From: Sphaerisporangium sp.
Lineage (GTDB): Bacteria > Actinomycetota > Actinomycetes > Streptosporangiales > Streptosporangiaceae
Length of the DNA: 46,983 bases
Assembly: GCA_025964675.1 (NCBI GenBank)
Contig: JAOPYI010000038.1
Location: 1 to 46,983, forward strand
Reading direction: 5' to 3'
Every line of letters starts with the position of its first letter. Position 1 is the first letter of the stretch. The position numbers were made by a program, and so were the translations under genes. This document shows positions 9,501-17,607 of the stretch, piece by piece. The notes beneath the pieces are model-generated. The model was not told the DNA's origin and did not search any database. It worked only from the letters and a program-made list of their open reading frames with translations.

Positions 9501-11003
9501 TCAGGTCTGCCGGAGCGGCCCGGGGAGCTTGTCCGCGATGACGAAGGTGGCGGCGGTCAGCGCGGGGGCGCCGGGGGTGCTGACGTATCGCACGACCTTG
9601 AAGTCGGCCGTGAGCGCGGTGGGCTCCAGCTTGACCATGAGGTAGCCCCGCCGCCTCAGGTGGAACTTCAGGTGCGGATTGTTGGCCAGAAGCGAGTCCC
9701 TGGCGCGGTCGCTGTCGTGGCCGTCGCCGCCGCTGGTGATCGACGTCACGGCGAGCTCGGTGCCGACCAGGCGCGACGCGTCGTCATCGTAGTCCAGGGC
9801 GAGGTCGCCGGCCCAGTGCGAGTGCACGTCCCCGGTCAGCACGACGGCGTTGCGCACTCCCGCGTCGACCCAGCCGCGGGTGACCCTGGTCCGCGACCCG
9901 GAGAAGCCGTCCCAGGCGTCCTGCCTGACCACCAGCCCCGAGTCGGGACTCTTATTGCGCTGGCCGAAGAAGACCTGCTGGCCGATGACGTCCCACAAGG
10001 CCTTGGACTCGCGGAATCCTTCCAGGAGCCAGCGCTCCTGCTCGGCCCCGGTGATCGTCCGGGCGGGATCCCTGGATTCCGGGCAGTCCTTGAAGCCGGA
10101 GGAGCCACAGGCGTACCCGTCGCGGTACTGGCGGGTGTCGAGTAGGTGGATGGTGGCCAGCGTCCCCCACCGCAGGCGCCGGTAGAGCTTGATCGCCGGG
10201 CCTGCCGGAACGGCGGTCCGGCGGAGCGGCATGTGCTCGTAGTAGGCCCGGAACGCCGCCTCGCGCCGGTCGGCCGGCAGGCGCCTCGTCCAGTTGTTGC
10301 GGACCTCGTGATCGTCCATGATCGCGATCCATGGCGCCGCCGTGTGGGCCGCGCGTAGGTCGGGGTCGGTCTTGTAGAGCGCGTGCCTGCGCCGGTAGTC
10401 CGTCAGCGTCCGGGCCTCGGGTCCCTCGTGGTCGCGCGCGTTGCCGCCGGGGCACTGCTGCTCGCCCTTGCCGTACTCGTAGATGTAGTCGCCCAGGTGC
10501 AGCACCAGGTCCGGGCGCTCCTGCGCCAGCCTGGCGTACGCGGTGAAGTGCCCGTGCTGGTAGTTCGCGCACGACGTGACGGCGAGGTTGAGCGACTTGA
10601 CGAACGAGCCGGCCGCGGGAGCGGTGAGCGCCCGGCCGATGGGCGAGATGTAGGCCCCCGACTTGAACCGGTACCAGTACTCGCGCCCCGGCTCGAGCCC
10701 GGTGACCTCGGCGTGCACGCTGTGCGCCCAGTCGCGTACGGCCTCCTGGGTGCCGCGCCGTATCACCCGCGCGCAGGCGGGGTCGGTGGCGATCTCCCAG
10801 TAGACCGGCACCGGCGCCGGCGGCATGCCGCCGAATCCGTCCTCGGCGAGTGGCGCGGGAGCCAGGCGGGTCCACATGACGAAGCCGTCAGGGGCCGGGT
10901 CGCCGCATGCCACGCCGAGCGTGAACGGGTCGCCATAGGAGGCCCGCAGGGGTGGCACCGCCGATGCCAGCCCCATCACGAGGAACGATCGCCTGTTGAG
11001 CAC
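9501..11003 (-). CDS. phoD: PhoD-like alkaline phosphatase / phosphodiesterase, Tat exported
   Basis: The 500-aa product starts at GTG 11003 with NRRSFLVMG, a Tat-type signal. An Fe3+/Ca2+ metallophosphatase of the PhoD family follows: the N-terminal beta domain (about 25-135) with LGVACGDP, then the catalytic domain with LHLGDYIYEYG (near 180), DDHEVRNNW (near 240) and LTGDVHSHW (near 405), the last three supplying metal ligands. Such enzymes release phosphate from extracellular phosphate esters or teichoic acid. No Shine-Dalgarno is evident before the start. I looked for a PHO box upstream and could not identify a convincing one, so phosphate control is unproven here. Confidence 0.9.
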   Translation of the reverse strand: MLNRRSFLVMGLASAVPPLRASYGDPFTLGVACGDPAPDGFVMWTRLAPAPLAEDGFGGMPPAPVPVYWEIATDPACARVIRRGTQEAVRDWAHSVHAEVTGLEPGREYWYRFKSGAYISPIGRALTAPAAGSFVKSLNLAVTSCANYQHGHFTAYARLAQERPDLVLHLGDYIYEYGKGEQQCPGGNARDHEGPEARTLTDYRRRHALYKTDPDLRAAHTAAPWIAIMDDHEVRNNWTRRLPADRREAAFRAYYEHMPLRRTAVPAGPAIKLYRRLRWGTLATIHLLDTRQYRDGYACGSSGFKDCPESRDPARTITGAEQERWLLEGFRESKALWDVIGQQVFFGQRNKSPDSGLVVRQDAWDGFSGSRTRVTRGWVDAGVRNAVVLTGDVHSHWAGDLALDYDDDASRLVGTELAVTSITSGGDGHDSDRARDSLLANNPHLKFHLRRRGYLMVKLEPTALTADFKVVRYVSTPGAPALTAATFVIADKLPGPLRQT

Positions 11004-11150
11004 ATAACGATCATTAACTATTCACAGCAAACCTCGGGTATAGGGACACTCAGGTCACGGGGGATATTTCCGGACGATCACGCACTGGCTTCTTGGGCCT
11101 CAACGGTTGAGTCGGTACGGAGACGCCACTGGCCGTGTGTGGACTACAAA

Positions 11151-11309
11151 TCAGTCGAGGCCACCTACATGCAAGAAGACCACCAGAGCAGAGATGGCGA
11201 CGGCAACGACACCGAAGGCGGTGACGGCGACCACCGTGATGATCGTGGTCAGGCCGGCCCACCTGCCGGACTCGTCTACTGCGATGCCCGCACCCTCGTG
11301 CTGCTTCAC
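11151..11309 (-). CDS. Small single-pass membrane protein (52 aa)
   Basis: A GTG start at 11309 opens a 52-residue frame. It begins with a polar, charged segment (VKQHEGAGIAVDESGRW) and continues into one strongly hydrophobic helix (about residues 20-47, TTIITVVAV to ALVVFLHV), ending GGLD. The amphipathic head plus single transmembrane helix layout is typical of genuine small actinobacterial membrane proteins and unlikely by chance in 70 percent GC DNA. The ribosome binding site is weak (GAGTAAG about 20 nt upstream), which lowers certainty. Function is unknown. Confidence 0.5.
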   Translation of the reverse strand: MKQHEGAGIAVDESGRWAGLTTIITVVAVTAFGVVAVAISALVVFLHVGGLD

Positions 11310-11463
11310 GATCGCAAGCTAACACTTACTCAGGACCTCGAACAATCCGAATGAAGTTGGAGATTGATCTTGCCTCGGTTTGGTGGGACACCTGATGTCT
11401 GAGGAACCCTGGTTCCTGGAAGGCTCGGCCGGGTACCGGCCTGACCGGTCTGGTCGGCGCCTT

Positions 11464-11610
11464 TCAGTACGGGAGCTTCTGCAGCATCCAGGTGTTGCCG
11501 TCGGGGTCCTGGAAGCCGGCGTAGGAGACGGACGGGTCACCGGGCAGCCCGACGTCGTCGGCGGCGTCCATCAGAAGGCTCACCCAGCGGCGGCGCCGCT
11601 CCTCCGTACG
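11464..11610 (-). pseudogene. VOC family C-terminal remnant
   Basis: The minus-strand frame ending at the TGA at 11464-11466 encodes LLMDAADDVGLPGDPSVSY and then AGFQDPDGNTWMLQKLP, the characteristic C-terminus of a glyoxalase/bleomycin-resistance-type VOC protein. The upstream two thirds are missing: the frame runs straight into the terminator of the neighbouring gene at 11611. It is a truncated relic, probably left by a deletion that joined it to the HelD-like gene's 3' end. Confidence 0.65.
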
Positions 11611-11642
11611 AAAAGCTCTGGCCCCGCACCAGCGGGGCCAGA
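11611..11642 (-). terminator. Intrinsic terminator of the HelD-like gene
   Basis: An 11-bp perfect stem, TCTGGCCCCGC (11617-11627) with GCGGGGCCAGA (11632-11642), has a 4-nt loop. On the minus strand it is followed by GCTTTTCG, giving a short U-tract. It sits 23 nt past the stop codon. Confidence 0.85.
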
Positions 11643-11665
11643 AGGGACGACGGAAACCAGGGAAA

Positions 11666-13972
11666 CTACGCCAGCCCGCCGAGCATCGGCGGGAGCGTCC
11701 CCTCGTGCACGACCGTCAGCCGCCGGGTCGCCCGGGTGATCGCCACGTAGAGGTCCTGGCCGCCCTTCGGTGACTGGGCAAGGATCTCGTCGGGGGCCAC
11801 GACCACTACGGAGTCGAACTCCAGGCCCTTCGACTGGGTCACCGTGAGCACCACCGCGGGGGAGTCGAGGGCGTCGGCCGTCAGCGCCGACGCCGCCTCG
11901 GGCAGCAGTCCGGCGATCTCGCGGTGCCGGGCGTCGGGGGTCAGGACGGCCAGCCGCCCCTCACCGATCTCCGCGAGCTCGGAGGCGACCAGGGCGGAAA
12001 GAGCCGTGGGAAGGTCCGCGCGGGGGACGCGCAGGGCACGAGGTGGCGCGCCCTCGTCCCGTACGGAGATCGGAGGCTCCTGGCCCGGCAAGACCGACTC
12101 CAGCACGTCGGCGGCGACCTCCATGATCTCGGCGGGCGTCCGGTAGTTGACGAGGAGACGCGCTTCGCGCCAGCGCCCCTTCACATAGGGGTCGAGCATC
12201 TCGGCCCACGACCGTGCCCCCGCAGCGGAGCCGGTCTGCGCGACGTCGCCCACGATGGTGAGCGAGCGCGTCGGGATGCGGCGCATGATCGTACGCCAGG
12301 CCATGGACGACAGCTCCTGCGCCTCGTCCACGATGACGTGCCCGTACACCCAGTGGCGGTCGCGCACCGCCCTTTCGGCGGTCGTCAGGACGGGGCCTTC
12401 CGTGTGGTGCCGCTGGGTCAGCGTACGGGCGTCGACCATCTCCGTCTCGGCGATCCCGGTGATCTCCAGCACGCCGCGCGCGTACTCCTCCTCGGCCTCG
12501 CGCTCGCGTTCCGCGGCCCGTTCCGACGCTTTGGCCCTCGAGTCGTCCTCACCAAGGATCTCGGCGGCCTCGTCGAGCAGGGGGACGTCTCCGATCGTCC
12601 ACGGCGAGTCCAACGGCCGCAGCAGCGCCTTCTGCTCCTCGGGCCGCAACACTGGATCACTCCCGGCGGTGGAGGCCAAGCCCAAGGCGCGGGGGTCGGC
12701 GAGCAGCTCGGAGATCAGCCGTTCCGGCGTGAGCAGTGGCCAGAGGTCGTCCAGGGCCTTCCGCACGGGGGGCATCCGCCACAGCGCGCCCCGCGCGTAC
12801 CGCAGGTCGTCCGCGTCGAGCTCGCGGTCCAGCCGGCGTGCCTCGTCGAACGCGAGCGCCGTCAGCGCCGAGTCGATGAACAGCTTGCGTGCCACGTTGT
12901 GCGGGTTGCGCACCGCCCTGGCGCGGTCGCGGGCGCGCACGCAGGTGGCGTGGTCCATCAGCAATGTCATCCGCTCCACCACTACCTCGACGCCGCCCCT
13001 GCGCGAGGTCTTGACGTCGAGCGGGATCTCCAGGTCGCCGTCGGGCAGGCGCTGGCGGTCACGGACGGCGGCCTTGATCACCTCGACCATCCGGGGGTCG
13101 CCCTTGACGATCGCCGCCTCCGGCTCGTCCCCCGCCGTGGCCCGCACGCCCCGGTACAGCTCGCCAACGGTGGTCAGCACCACGTCGGTCTCGCCGAGCG
13201 AGGGCAGCACGTGGCCGATGTAGCGCATGAACATGGCGTTCGGGCCCACGATCAGCACGCCTCGGCGCTCCAGCGTGTCGCGGTGCGTGTACAGCAGGTA
13301 GGCCGCACGGTGCAGGGCGGCCACGGTCTTGCCCGTGCCTGGCCCTCCCTGCACGACGAGCGCCCCGGGCAGGCCCGAGCGGATCACCTGGTCCTGCTCG
13401 GTCTGGATGGTGGCGACCACGTCGCCCATCCGTCCCGTACGCCCGCGCCGCAGCGCCGCCATGAGCGCGGCCTCGCCGACCAGCATGCGGCGGTCGGGCT
13501 CGCTCATCCGCGCGAGGTCGAACACCTCGTCGTCGAGGTCCACGACCGTACGGCCGCGGGTGTGCAGGTGGCGACGGCGCACCAGGGGCCCGGGGTCGCT
13601 GGGCGTGGCGGTGTAGAAGGGCCGGGCGGCCGGGGCTCGCCAGTCGATGAGGACCAGGTCGTTGCCGGCGTCGCGCAGGCCGATCCTGCCTATGTAGTAC
13701 GTGTCGCTGTCGGTGTCGTCGATCCGGCCGAAGCACAGGCCGCGTTCCACCCCCCAGAGCTGCGCGATCCGCCGTGCGTGCTCGCCGGCGAACACGTCAC
13801 GCTCGAACCGTGCCTGGTGCGTCCCGCCCGGCGTGCCGCGCCCGTGTTCCTCGCTCAGGGCCGTCTGTGCGCGATCCCGTACCGCGTCAAGACGGTCGTA
13901 CAGCATGGAGACATAGGATTGCTCGGCTCGCATGGCTTCGGTGCGGGCCGTTTCGGATGCACGAGGCTCCAT
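11666..13972 (-). CDS. HelD/HelR-like RNA polymerase-recycling ATPase
   Basis: The 768-aa protein is a UvrD/Rep-like superfamily 1 ATPase of the HelD type. It has an N-terminal helical, probably coiled-coil arm (1-45), a Walker A GGPGTGKT at residues 209-216, motif II VDEAQELS with IVGDVAQTG just after (near 555-580), and a C-terminal helicase core with VTQSKGLEFDSV and YVAITRATRRL. Known HelD proteins bind RNA polymerase, push the arm into the secondary channel and free stalled or drug-bound enzyme; actinobacterial HelR members give rifamycin tolerance. Assignment to HelD rather than a DNA helicase rests on the N-terminal arm, the DEAQ box and overall length. It is monocistronic and carries its own terminator. 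Confidence 0.8.
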   Translation of the reverse strand: MEPRASETARTEAMRAEQSYVSMLYDRLDAVRDRAQTALSEEHGRGTPGGTHQARFERDVFAGEHARRIAQLWGVERGLCFGRIDDTDSDTYYIGRIGLRDAGNDLVLIDWRAPAARPFYTATPSDPGPLVRRRHLHTRGRTVVDLDDEVFDLARMSEPDRRMLVGEAALMAALRRGRTGRMGDVVATIQTEQDQVIRSGLPGALVVQGGPGTGKTVAALHRAAYLLYTHRDTLERRGVLIVGPNAMFMRYIGHVLPSLGETDVVLTTVGELYRGVRATAGDEPEAAIVKGDPRMVEVIKAAVRDRQRLPDGDLEIPLDVKTSRRGGVEVVVERMTLLMDHATCVRARDRARAVRNPHNVARKLFIDSALTALAFDEARRLDRELDADDLRYARGALWRMPPVRKALDDLWPLLTPERLISELLADPRALGLASTAGSDPVLRPEEQKALLRPLDSPWTIGDVPLLDEAAEILGEDDSRAKASERAAEREREAEEEYARGVLEITGIAETEMVDARTLTQRHHTEGPVLTTAERAVRDRHWVYGHVIVDEAQELSSMAWRTIMRRIPTRSLTIVGDVAQTGSAAGARSWAEMLDPYVKGRWREARLLVNYRTPAEIMEVAADVLESVLPGQEPPISVRDEGAPPRALRVPRADLPTALSALVASELAEIGEGRLAVLTPDARHREIAGLLPEAASALTADALDSPAVVLTVTQSKGLEFDSVVVVAPDEILAQSPKGGQDLYVAITRATRRLTVVHEGTLPPMLGGLA

Positions 13973-14136
13973 CGGTGTGGTATACTCCTAACGGGCAGTG
14001 CTGCAAAAGCCTGCGATAAACCACGCTGAACGATTGAGCGTACCAGCTTTCGGCCGTCGCTCGCGTCAACCGCTCGGCACGGGCCTTCACGGCTCGCCCG
14101 CATTCCCTCCCACATCTTCCTCTGTCGCCCTCCCCG

Positions 14137-14508
14137 TCAGGGCGCCTGCAGCACCGCGAGTGCGTCCTCCGTGGCCGCGAAGGTCTGGAAGTGGTGGTCC
14201 AGATGGGTGATCGTCAGAAGCCTGGAGATCATCCCCGGTGCCACCGCCAACCCCATCCTCCCGCCCATCTCGCGGACCCTGTTGAGCGTGTGGACCAGCA
14301 GGCCCAGACCGAGGGAGTCGCAGAAACGGGTCTGGGTGAGATCCAGCACAAGGCACGGCGGACGTACCGCCTCCAGGGCGGTGTCCAACTGCGCGCGGAG
14401 CAGGGGGACCGCGTTCATGTCGAGTTCGCCGATGATCTCGACGATCACGCATGGTCCCTGGCGCCTCTCGTGAATCTCCAGTCCTGTCTCGCGTGCCGGG
14501 TGGCCCAT
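14137..14508 (-). CDS. STAS domain anti-sigma factor antagonist
   Basis: This 123-aa protein is a single STAS domain. Key features are the strand VIVEIIGELDMNAVPLLRAQL and the loop TRFCDSLGLGLL, where the Ser after Asp is the usual phosphorylation target of an anti-sigma kinase. Unphosphorylated, such proteins bind the kinase and release the sigma factor. GGAGGTG at good spacing supports the start. No HATPase-type anti-sigma gene lies beside it, so its partner is encoded elsewhere; the SpoIIE-type phosphatase at 28239 could dephosphorylate it, which is speculation. Confidence 0.88.
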   Translation of the reverse strand: MGHPARETGLEIHERRQGPCVIVEIIGELDMNAVPLLRAQLDTALEAVRPPCLVLDLTQTRFCDSLGLGLLVHTLNRVREMGGRMGLAVAPGMISRLLTITHLDHHFQTFAATEDALAVLQAP

Positions 14509-14647
14509 GCCATCACCTCCGATGCGGACTCGTTACCCGGACAAAAAGGTAATAAGCCCAGATAGCCAAATAAGCAGGTAGGCCTGGTGATCCCATCGCC
14601 GAGATTAGGCCTCGTGTCGCGGGTAAGCGGTTACATAATGAATCGCA

Positions 14648-16450
14648 ATGAAGACGGAAAGTAATCGGCGTGTCGACGTCAGCATCGTGGTGCCCGTCCA
14701 CAACTGCCGCCCCTATCTCGACCGGTGCCTCGCCTCGCTGCTGGAGCAGCCCGTGAGCAAGGAGATCGTCATCGTCGACGACGGCTCCACCGACGGCAGC
14801 CGCGATCTTCTCGCCGACTATGCAGCCAAATTTCCGGAAATACGGGTCTCTTACCAGCAGGCCTCCGGCGGCGCCGGCCGGCCGAGGAACCACGCGATGG
14901 CCCAAGCCAGCGGTCGCTACGTCTTCTTCTGCGACGCCGACGACCACCTCGGCCCCGAGGCGCTGCGACGCATGCTCGCCATGGCCGACCGCAACGGCTC
15001 CGACATCGTGCTCGGGAAGATGGTCGGCCACGGCCGCAGGGTGCCGACCTCGATGTTCCGCGAGAACCGCGACCGCGCGCCGCTCGGCGAGACCACCGTC
15101 TACAACACCCTCACGTGCTTCAAGCTCTTCCGCCGCGAGCTGCTCACCCGCCACGGCATCCGCTTCGACGAGTCCCTCCGCGTCGGCGAGGACATCGTCT
15201 TCTCCGTCCACGCCTACTGCCACGCCGAGACGATCTCCGTGGTAGCCGACCACGACTGCTACCACCTCGTCGCCCGCCCCGACGGCAGCAGCATCATGCA
15301 GGAGCCGGGCAGCCGCGACCCCCTCGCCTGGCTGCGCATGATCCGCGTGCCGATCAAGCTCATGACCCGCCACATCCCCGAGGGGCCGCTCCGCGACCAC
15401 CTCATGCGCAGGCACTTCCGTTTCGACATCCTCGGCCAGCTCGCGGGGCCCTTCTTGTCGGCGGACTCCGCGTCCCGGCGGGCCATCGTCCGCGAGGTGT
15501 CCGACATGTGCGCCACCTGGCTGACCGACGGGGTGCTCGAGAAGTTACGGCCGATCGACCGGCTCCGGGCCGCCTCGCTCGGCGACGTCGACCGGCTCGT
15601 ACGGCTCGCGCGGGTGGAGACCGCCGCGATCCGCCGCAGCCTCACCGGGCTCCAATGGTCGGGCGACCGGCTGGAGGTGTCCGGCCGCGCCTTCCTCACC
15701 GACTCGTGGAACGGCGTCGCGGTCGGCCTGCTGCTGCGGGAACGCTCCACCTCCGCCGAGCGCCGTGTCCCTGTGACCTGCGTGGCCGACGTCTTCGCGG
15801 GGAGCGTCGAGGTGACACGGCTGCCTCCCGGCGTCTGGGACATGTACGTCGTGATCGCCTGCGAGGGGGTGCGCCGGGTGGCGAGGTTCGGCGCCGAACG
15901 CGAGCCCGAGGTCGGCTGCCCCGGCCCGCGCCTCGTGGCCGCCGTCTCCGCGCCCTACTTCACCCGGCCGCACGGCAACCTCAGCATCGACGTCGGCGGC
16001 AACGTCGTCACGGTCCCGGCGTCCGTACGGCTGACGCGGGCCACGTGGGGCGGCAAGGGGGTGCTGACGATCGAGGGCACGGTCACCGTCGCGAGCGAGT
16101 GCCCCGCGGCGCGGTCTGTCCGCCAGGTGGTCTGGCGCGAACGATCCTCGGGCAACGAGCGCAGGGCGCCCGCGTCGGTCGTCGGCGAGGGGCTGTTCAC
16201 CGCCACGGCCACGCTGGATGTCCCGGGCACCTGGGAGGCCAACCTCGAGCTCAACCTCGGCGGGCCGCCCCTGCGCTATCCCGTGCAGGTCGGCGAGGCG
16301 GAGCTCGGCCCCGGCGTGGCGTGGTGGCGCGGGCGGCGGCGCTGGACGGCGAAGGCCAGGGCCTCCAAGGTCCGGCGGAAGCTCGTCGTGAGCGTGCTGG
16401 CCAGAGGCCCCAAGGCGGTGGTCCGCCGCTCCATCCGCATCGGCCGCTGA
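14648..16450 (+). CDS. Family 2 glycosyltransferase with TarS/TarP-like C-terminal region
   Basis: The 600-aa protein has a GT-A fold catalytic domain at about 9-235: SIVVPVHNCRPYL, IVIVDDGSTDGS, the metal and nucleotide-sugar DxD in FFCDADDHLGPEA, and a putative catalytic GEDIVFSVHAY. Residues about 320-590 form beta-rich segments resembling the C-terminal domains of wall teichoic acid glycosyltransferases TarS/TarP. It most likely transfers a sugar to a cell-wall glycopolymer at the membrane. A CATAAT hexamer (14634-14639) lies only 8 nt before the ATG and no Shine-Dalgarno is seen, so translation is probably leaderless. Donor and acceptor are unknown. Confidence 0.85.
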   Translation: MKTESNRRVDVSIVVPVHNCRPYLDRCLASLLEQPVSKEIVIVDDGSTDGSRDLLADYAAKFPEIRVSYQQASGGAGRPRNHAMAQASGRYVFFCDADDHLGPEALRRMLAMADRNGSDIVLGKMVGHGRRVPTSMFRENRDRAPLGETTVYNTLTCFKLFRRELLTRHGIRFDESLRVGEDIVFSVHAYCHAETISVVADHDCYHLVARPDGSSIMQEPGSRDPLAWLRMIRVPIKLMTRHIPEGPLRDHLMRRHFRFDILGQLAGPFLSADSASRRAIVREVSDMCATWLTDGVLEKLRPIDRLRAASLGDVDRLVRLARVETAAIRRSLTGLQWSGDRLEVSGRAFLTDSWNGVAVGLLLRERSTSAERRVPVTCVADVFAGSVEVTRLPPGVWDMYVVIACEGVRRVARFGAEREPEVGCPGPRLVAAVSAPYFTRPHGNLSIDVGGNVVTVPASVRLTRATWGGKGVLTIEGTVTVASECPAARSVRQVVWRERSSGNERRAPASVVGEGLFTATATLDVPGTWEANLELNLGGPPLRYPVQVGEAELGPGVAWWRGRRRWTAKARASKVRRKLVVSVLARGPKAVVRRSIRIGR

Positions 16451-16503
16451 ACCAGGTCCCGCACCTCGTGCGATACCCCGCGATCAGCATGAATCCATCG
16501 TTA

Positions 16504-16542
16504 ATGCAAGTCTTTTGCAACTACAACCCGATGGCCTAGAGT
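16504..16542 (+). promoter_or_regulatory. Nur-box-like operator over the promoter of the ECF metal transporter
   Basis: ATGCAA-GTCTT-TTGCAA (16504-16520) matches the nickel regulator Nur consensus of Streptomyces, tTGCaa-N5-ttGCAA, as I remember it. Its right half TTGCAA (16515-16520) also serves as the -35, followed by a 16-nt spacer and TAGAGT (16537-16542) as -10. A bound repressor would occlude RNA polymerase. Start of the first gene is 30 nt further on, after CGGAG. Confidence 0.65.
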
Positions 16543-16572
16543 TGTCCCAACTCGATCCCTCGGAGATTCCTG

Positions 16573-17607
16573 GTGCACGTACCTGACGGTTTCTTCAACG
16601 CGCCGGTGTCCATCGCCGCCGGCGCGTTCGCGGCGACTGGGCTCGGCGTCTGCCTCCGCGGCGCACGGCGCGAGCTCGACGACCGTACGGCCCCGATGGC
16701 GGGCCTCGTGGCGGCCTTCATCTTCGCCGTCCAGATGCTGAACTTCCCCGTCGCCGCCGGCACGAGCGGCCACCTGCTGGGCGGCACGCTGGCGGCGGTG
16801 CTGGTCGGGCCGTACACCGCCGTCCTATGCGTCGCCGTGGTGCTGCTCGTCCAGGGGTTCTTCTTCGCCGACGGCGGCCTCACCGCGCTGGGCGTCAACA
16901 TCACCCTCATGGCGATCGTGACCACCGTCGTCGGCTATGCGGTGTTCCGGCTGATCGTGCGCAGCGCCCCCCGCAGCCGCACCGCCGTCTCCGTCGCCGC
17001 CTTCGCCGGGGCGGCCGTCTCCGTCCCTGTCGCCGCGATGGGCTTCACCGCGCTGTTCTGGGTCGGCGGCACCGCCCCGATCGACGTGTCGTCGGTCGCC
17101 ATCGCCATGGGCGGCGTGCACGTCCTGATCGGCCTGGGCGAGGGCGTCATCACGGCGCTGACCGTGAGCAGCGTGCTGGCCGTACGGCCCGACCTCGTCT
17201 ACGGCGCGCGCGGCCTGAAGGCTCCGCTGGTGCTGCGCACGGCCGGGGGCCAGAGCACCGAGGTGACCCCCGAGGCGGCACCGGAGCCGGCGCGTAGCGC
17301 CTGGCCTCTTCTGGCCGGCGGCGCCCTGGTGGCCGTGCTCCTCGCGGGCGTCGTGTCGTTCTACGCCTCCAGCAGCCCGGACGGGCTCGAGAAGGTCGCC
17401 AGTGACAAGGGCCTCAACACCCACCAGGAGAGCCATCCGCTCGGCGGCTCGCCGCTCGCCGGCTACGGCGGCAAGGCCGTCGGCGACCAGCGGCTGGCGG
17501 TAGGCGTCGCGGGCGTGGCGGGCGTCGGCATCACCGTCGTGGCCGGTGGGGCGATCTTCTACGCCGTGCGCCGCCGCGGACGTGTGGCAGACCGGGCACG
17601 CGCCTGA
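16573..17607 (+). CDS. cbiM: ECF transporter substrate-binding/membrane component CbiM fused to CbiN-like domain
   Basis: The 344-aa protein starts at GTG 16573 so that Met1-His2 precede VPDGF, the invariant N-terminus in which His2 coordinates Ni2+ or Co2+. Residues 1-225 are the CbiM/NikM multispan domain (SGHLLGGTLAAVLVGPYTAV, GGVHVLIGLGEGVITAL). A linker leads to a CbiN/PDGLE-like part (about 238-335) with two transmembrane helices and PDGLEKVA. It is thus a CbiMN fusion. It pairs with CbiQ and CbiO encoded immediately downstream in an operon with overlapping genes (TGATG). The Nur-box-like site upstream suggests Ni2+ as cargo; a Co2+ role is the alternative. Confidence 0.9.
   Translation: MHVPDGFFNAPVSIAAGAFAATGLGVCLRGARRELDDRTAPMAGLVAAFIFAVQMLNFPVAAGTSGHLLGGTLAAVLVGPYTAVLCVAVVLLVQGFFFADGGLTALGVNITLMAIVTTVVGYAVFRLIVRSAPRSRTAVSVAAFAGAAVSVPVAAMGFTALFWVGGTAPIDVSSVAIAMGGVHVLIGLGEGVITALTVSSVLAVRPDLVYGARGLKAPLVLRTAGGQSTEVTPEAAPEPARSAWPLLAGGALVAVLLAGVVSFYASSSPDGLEKVASDKGLNTHQESHPLGGSPLAGYGGKAVGDQRLAVGVAGVAGVGITVVAGGAIFYAVRRRGRVADRARA

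Noticed and set aside
11004-11060. PHO box before phoD
   Set aside because: Partial TTAAC/TTCAC-like repeats are present, but they do not make a convincing pair of 11-bp direct repeats.
11924-14029. 701-codon open frame on the plus strand
   Set aside because: It is the shadow of the HelD-like gene, which has clear helicase motifs on the other strand.
13973-14136. Rifamycin-associated element before the HelD-like gene
   Set aside because: No long GGGG/CCCC-flanked inverted repeat of that kind could be identified.
16451-16572. Cobalamin riboswitch before cbiM
   Set aside because: The leader is short and lacks a B12-box-like core; the palindromic TTGCAA element explains control better.
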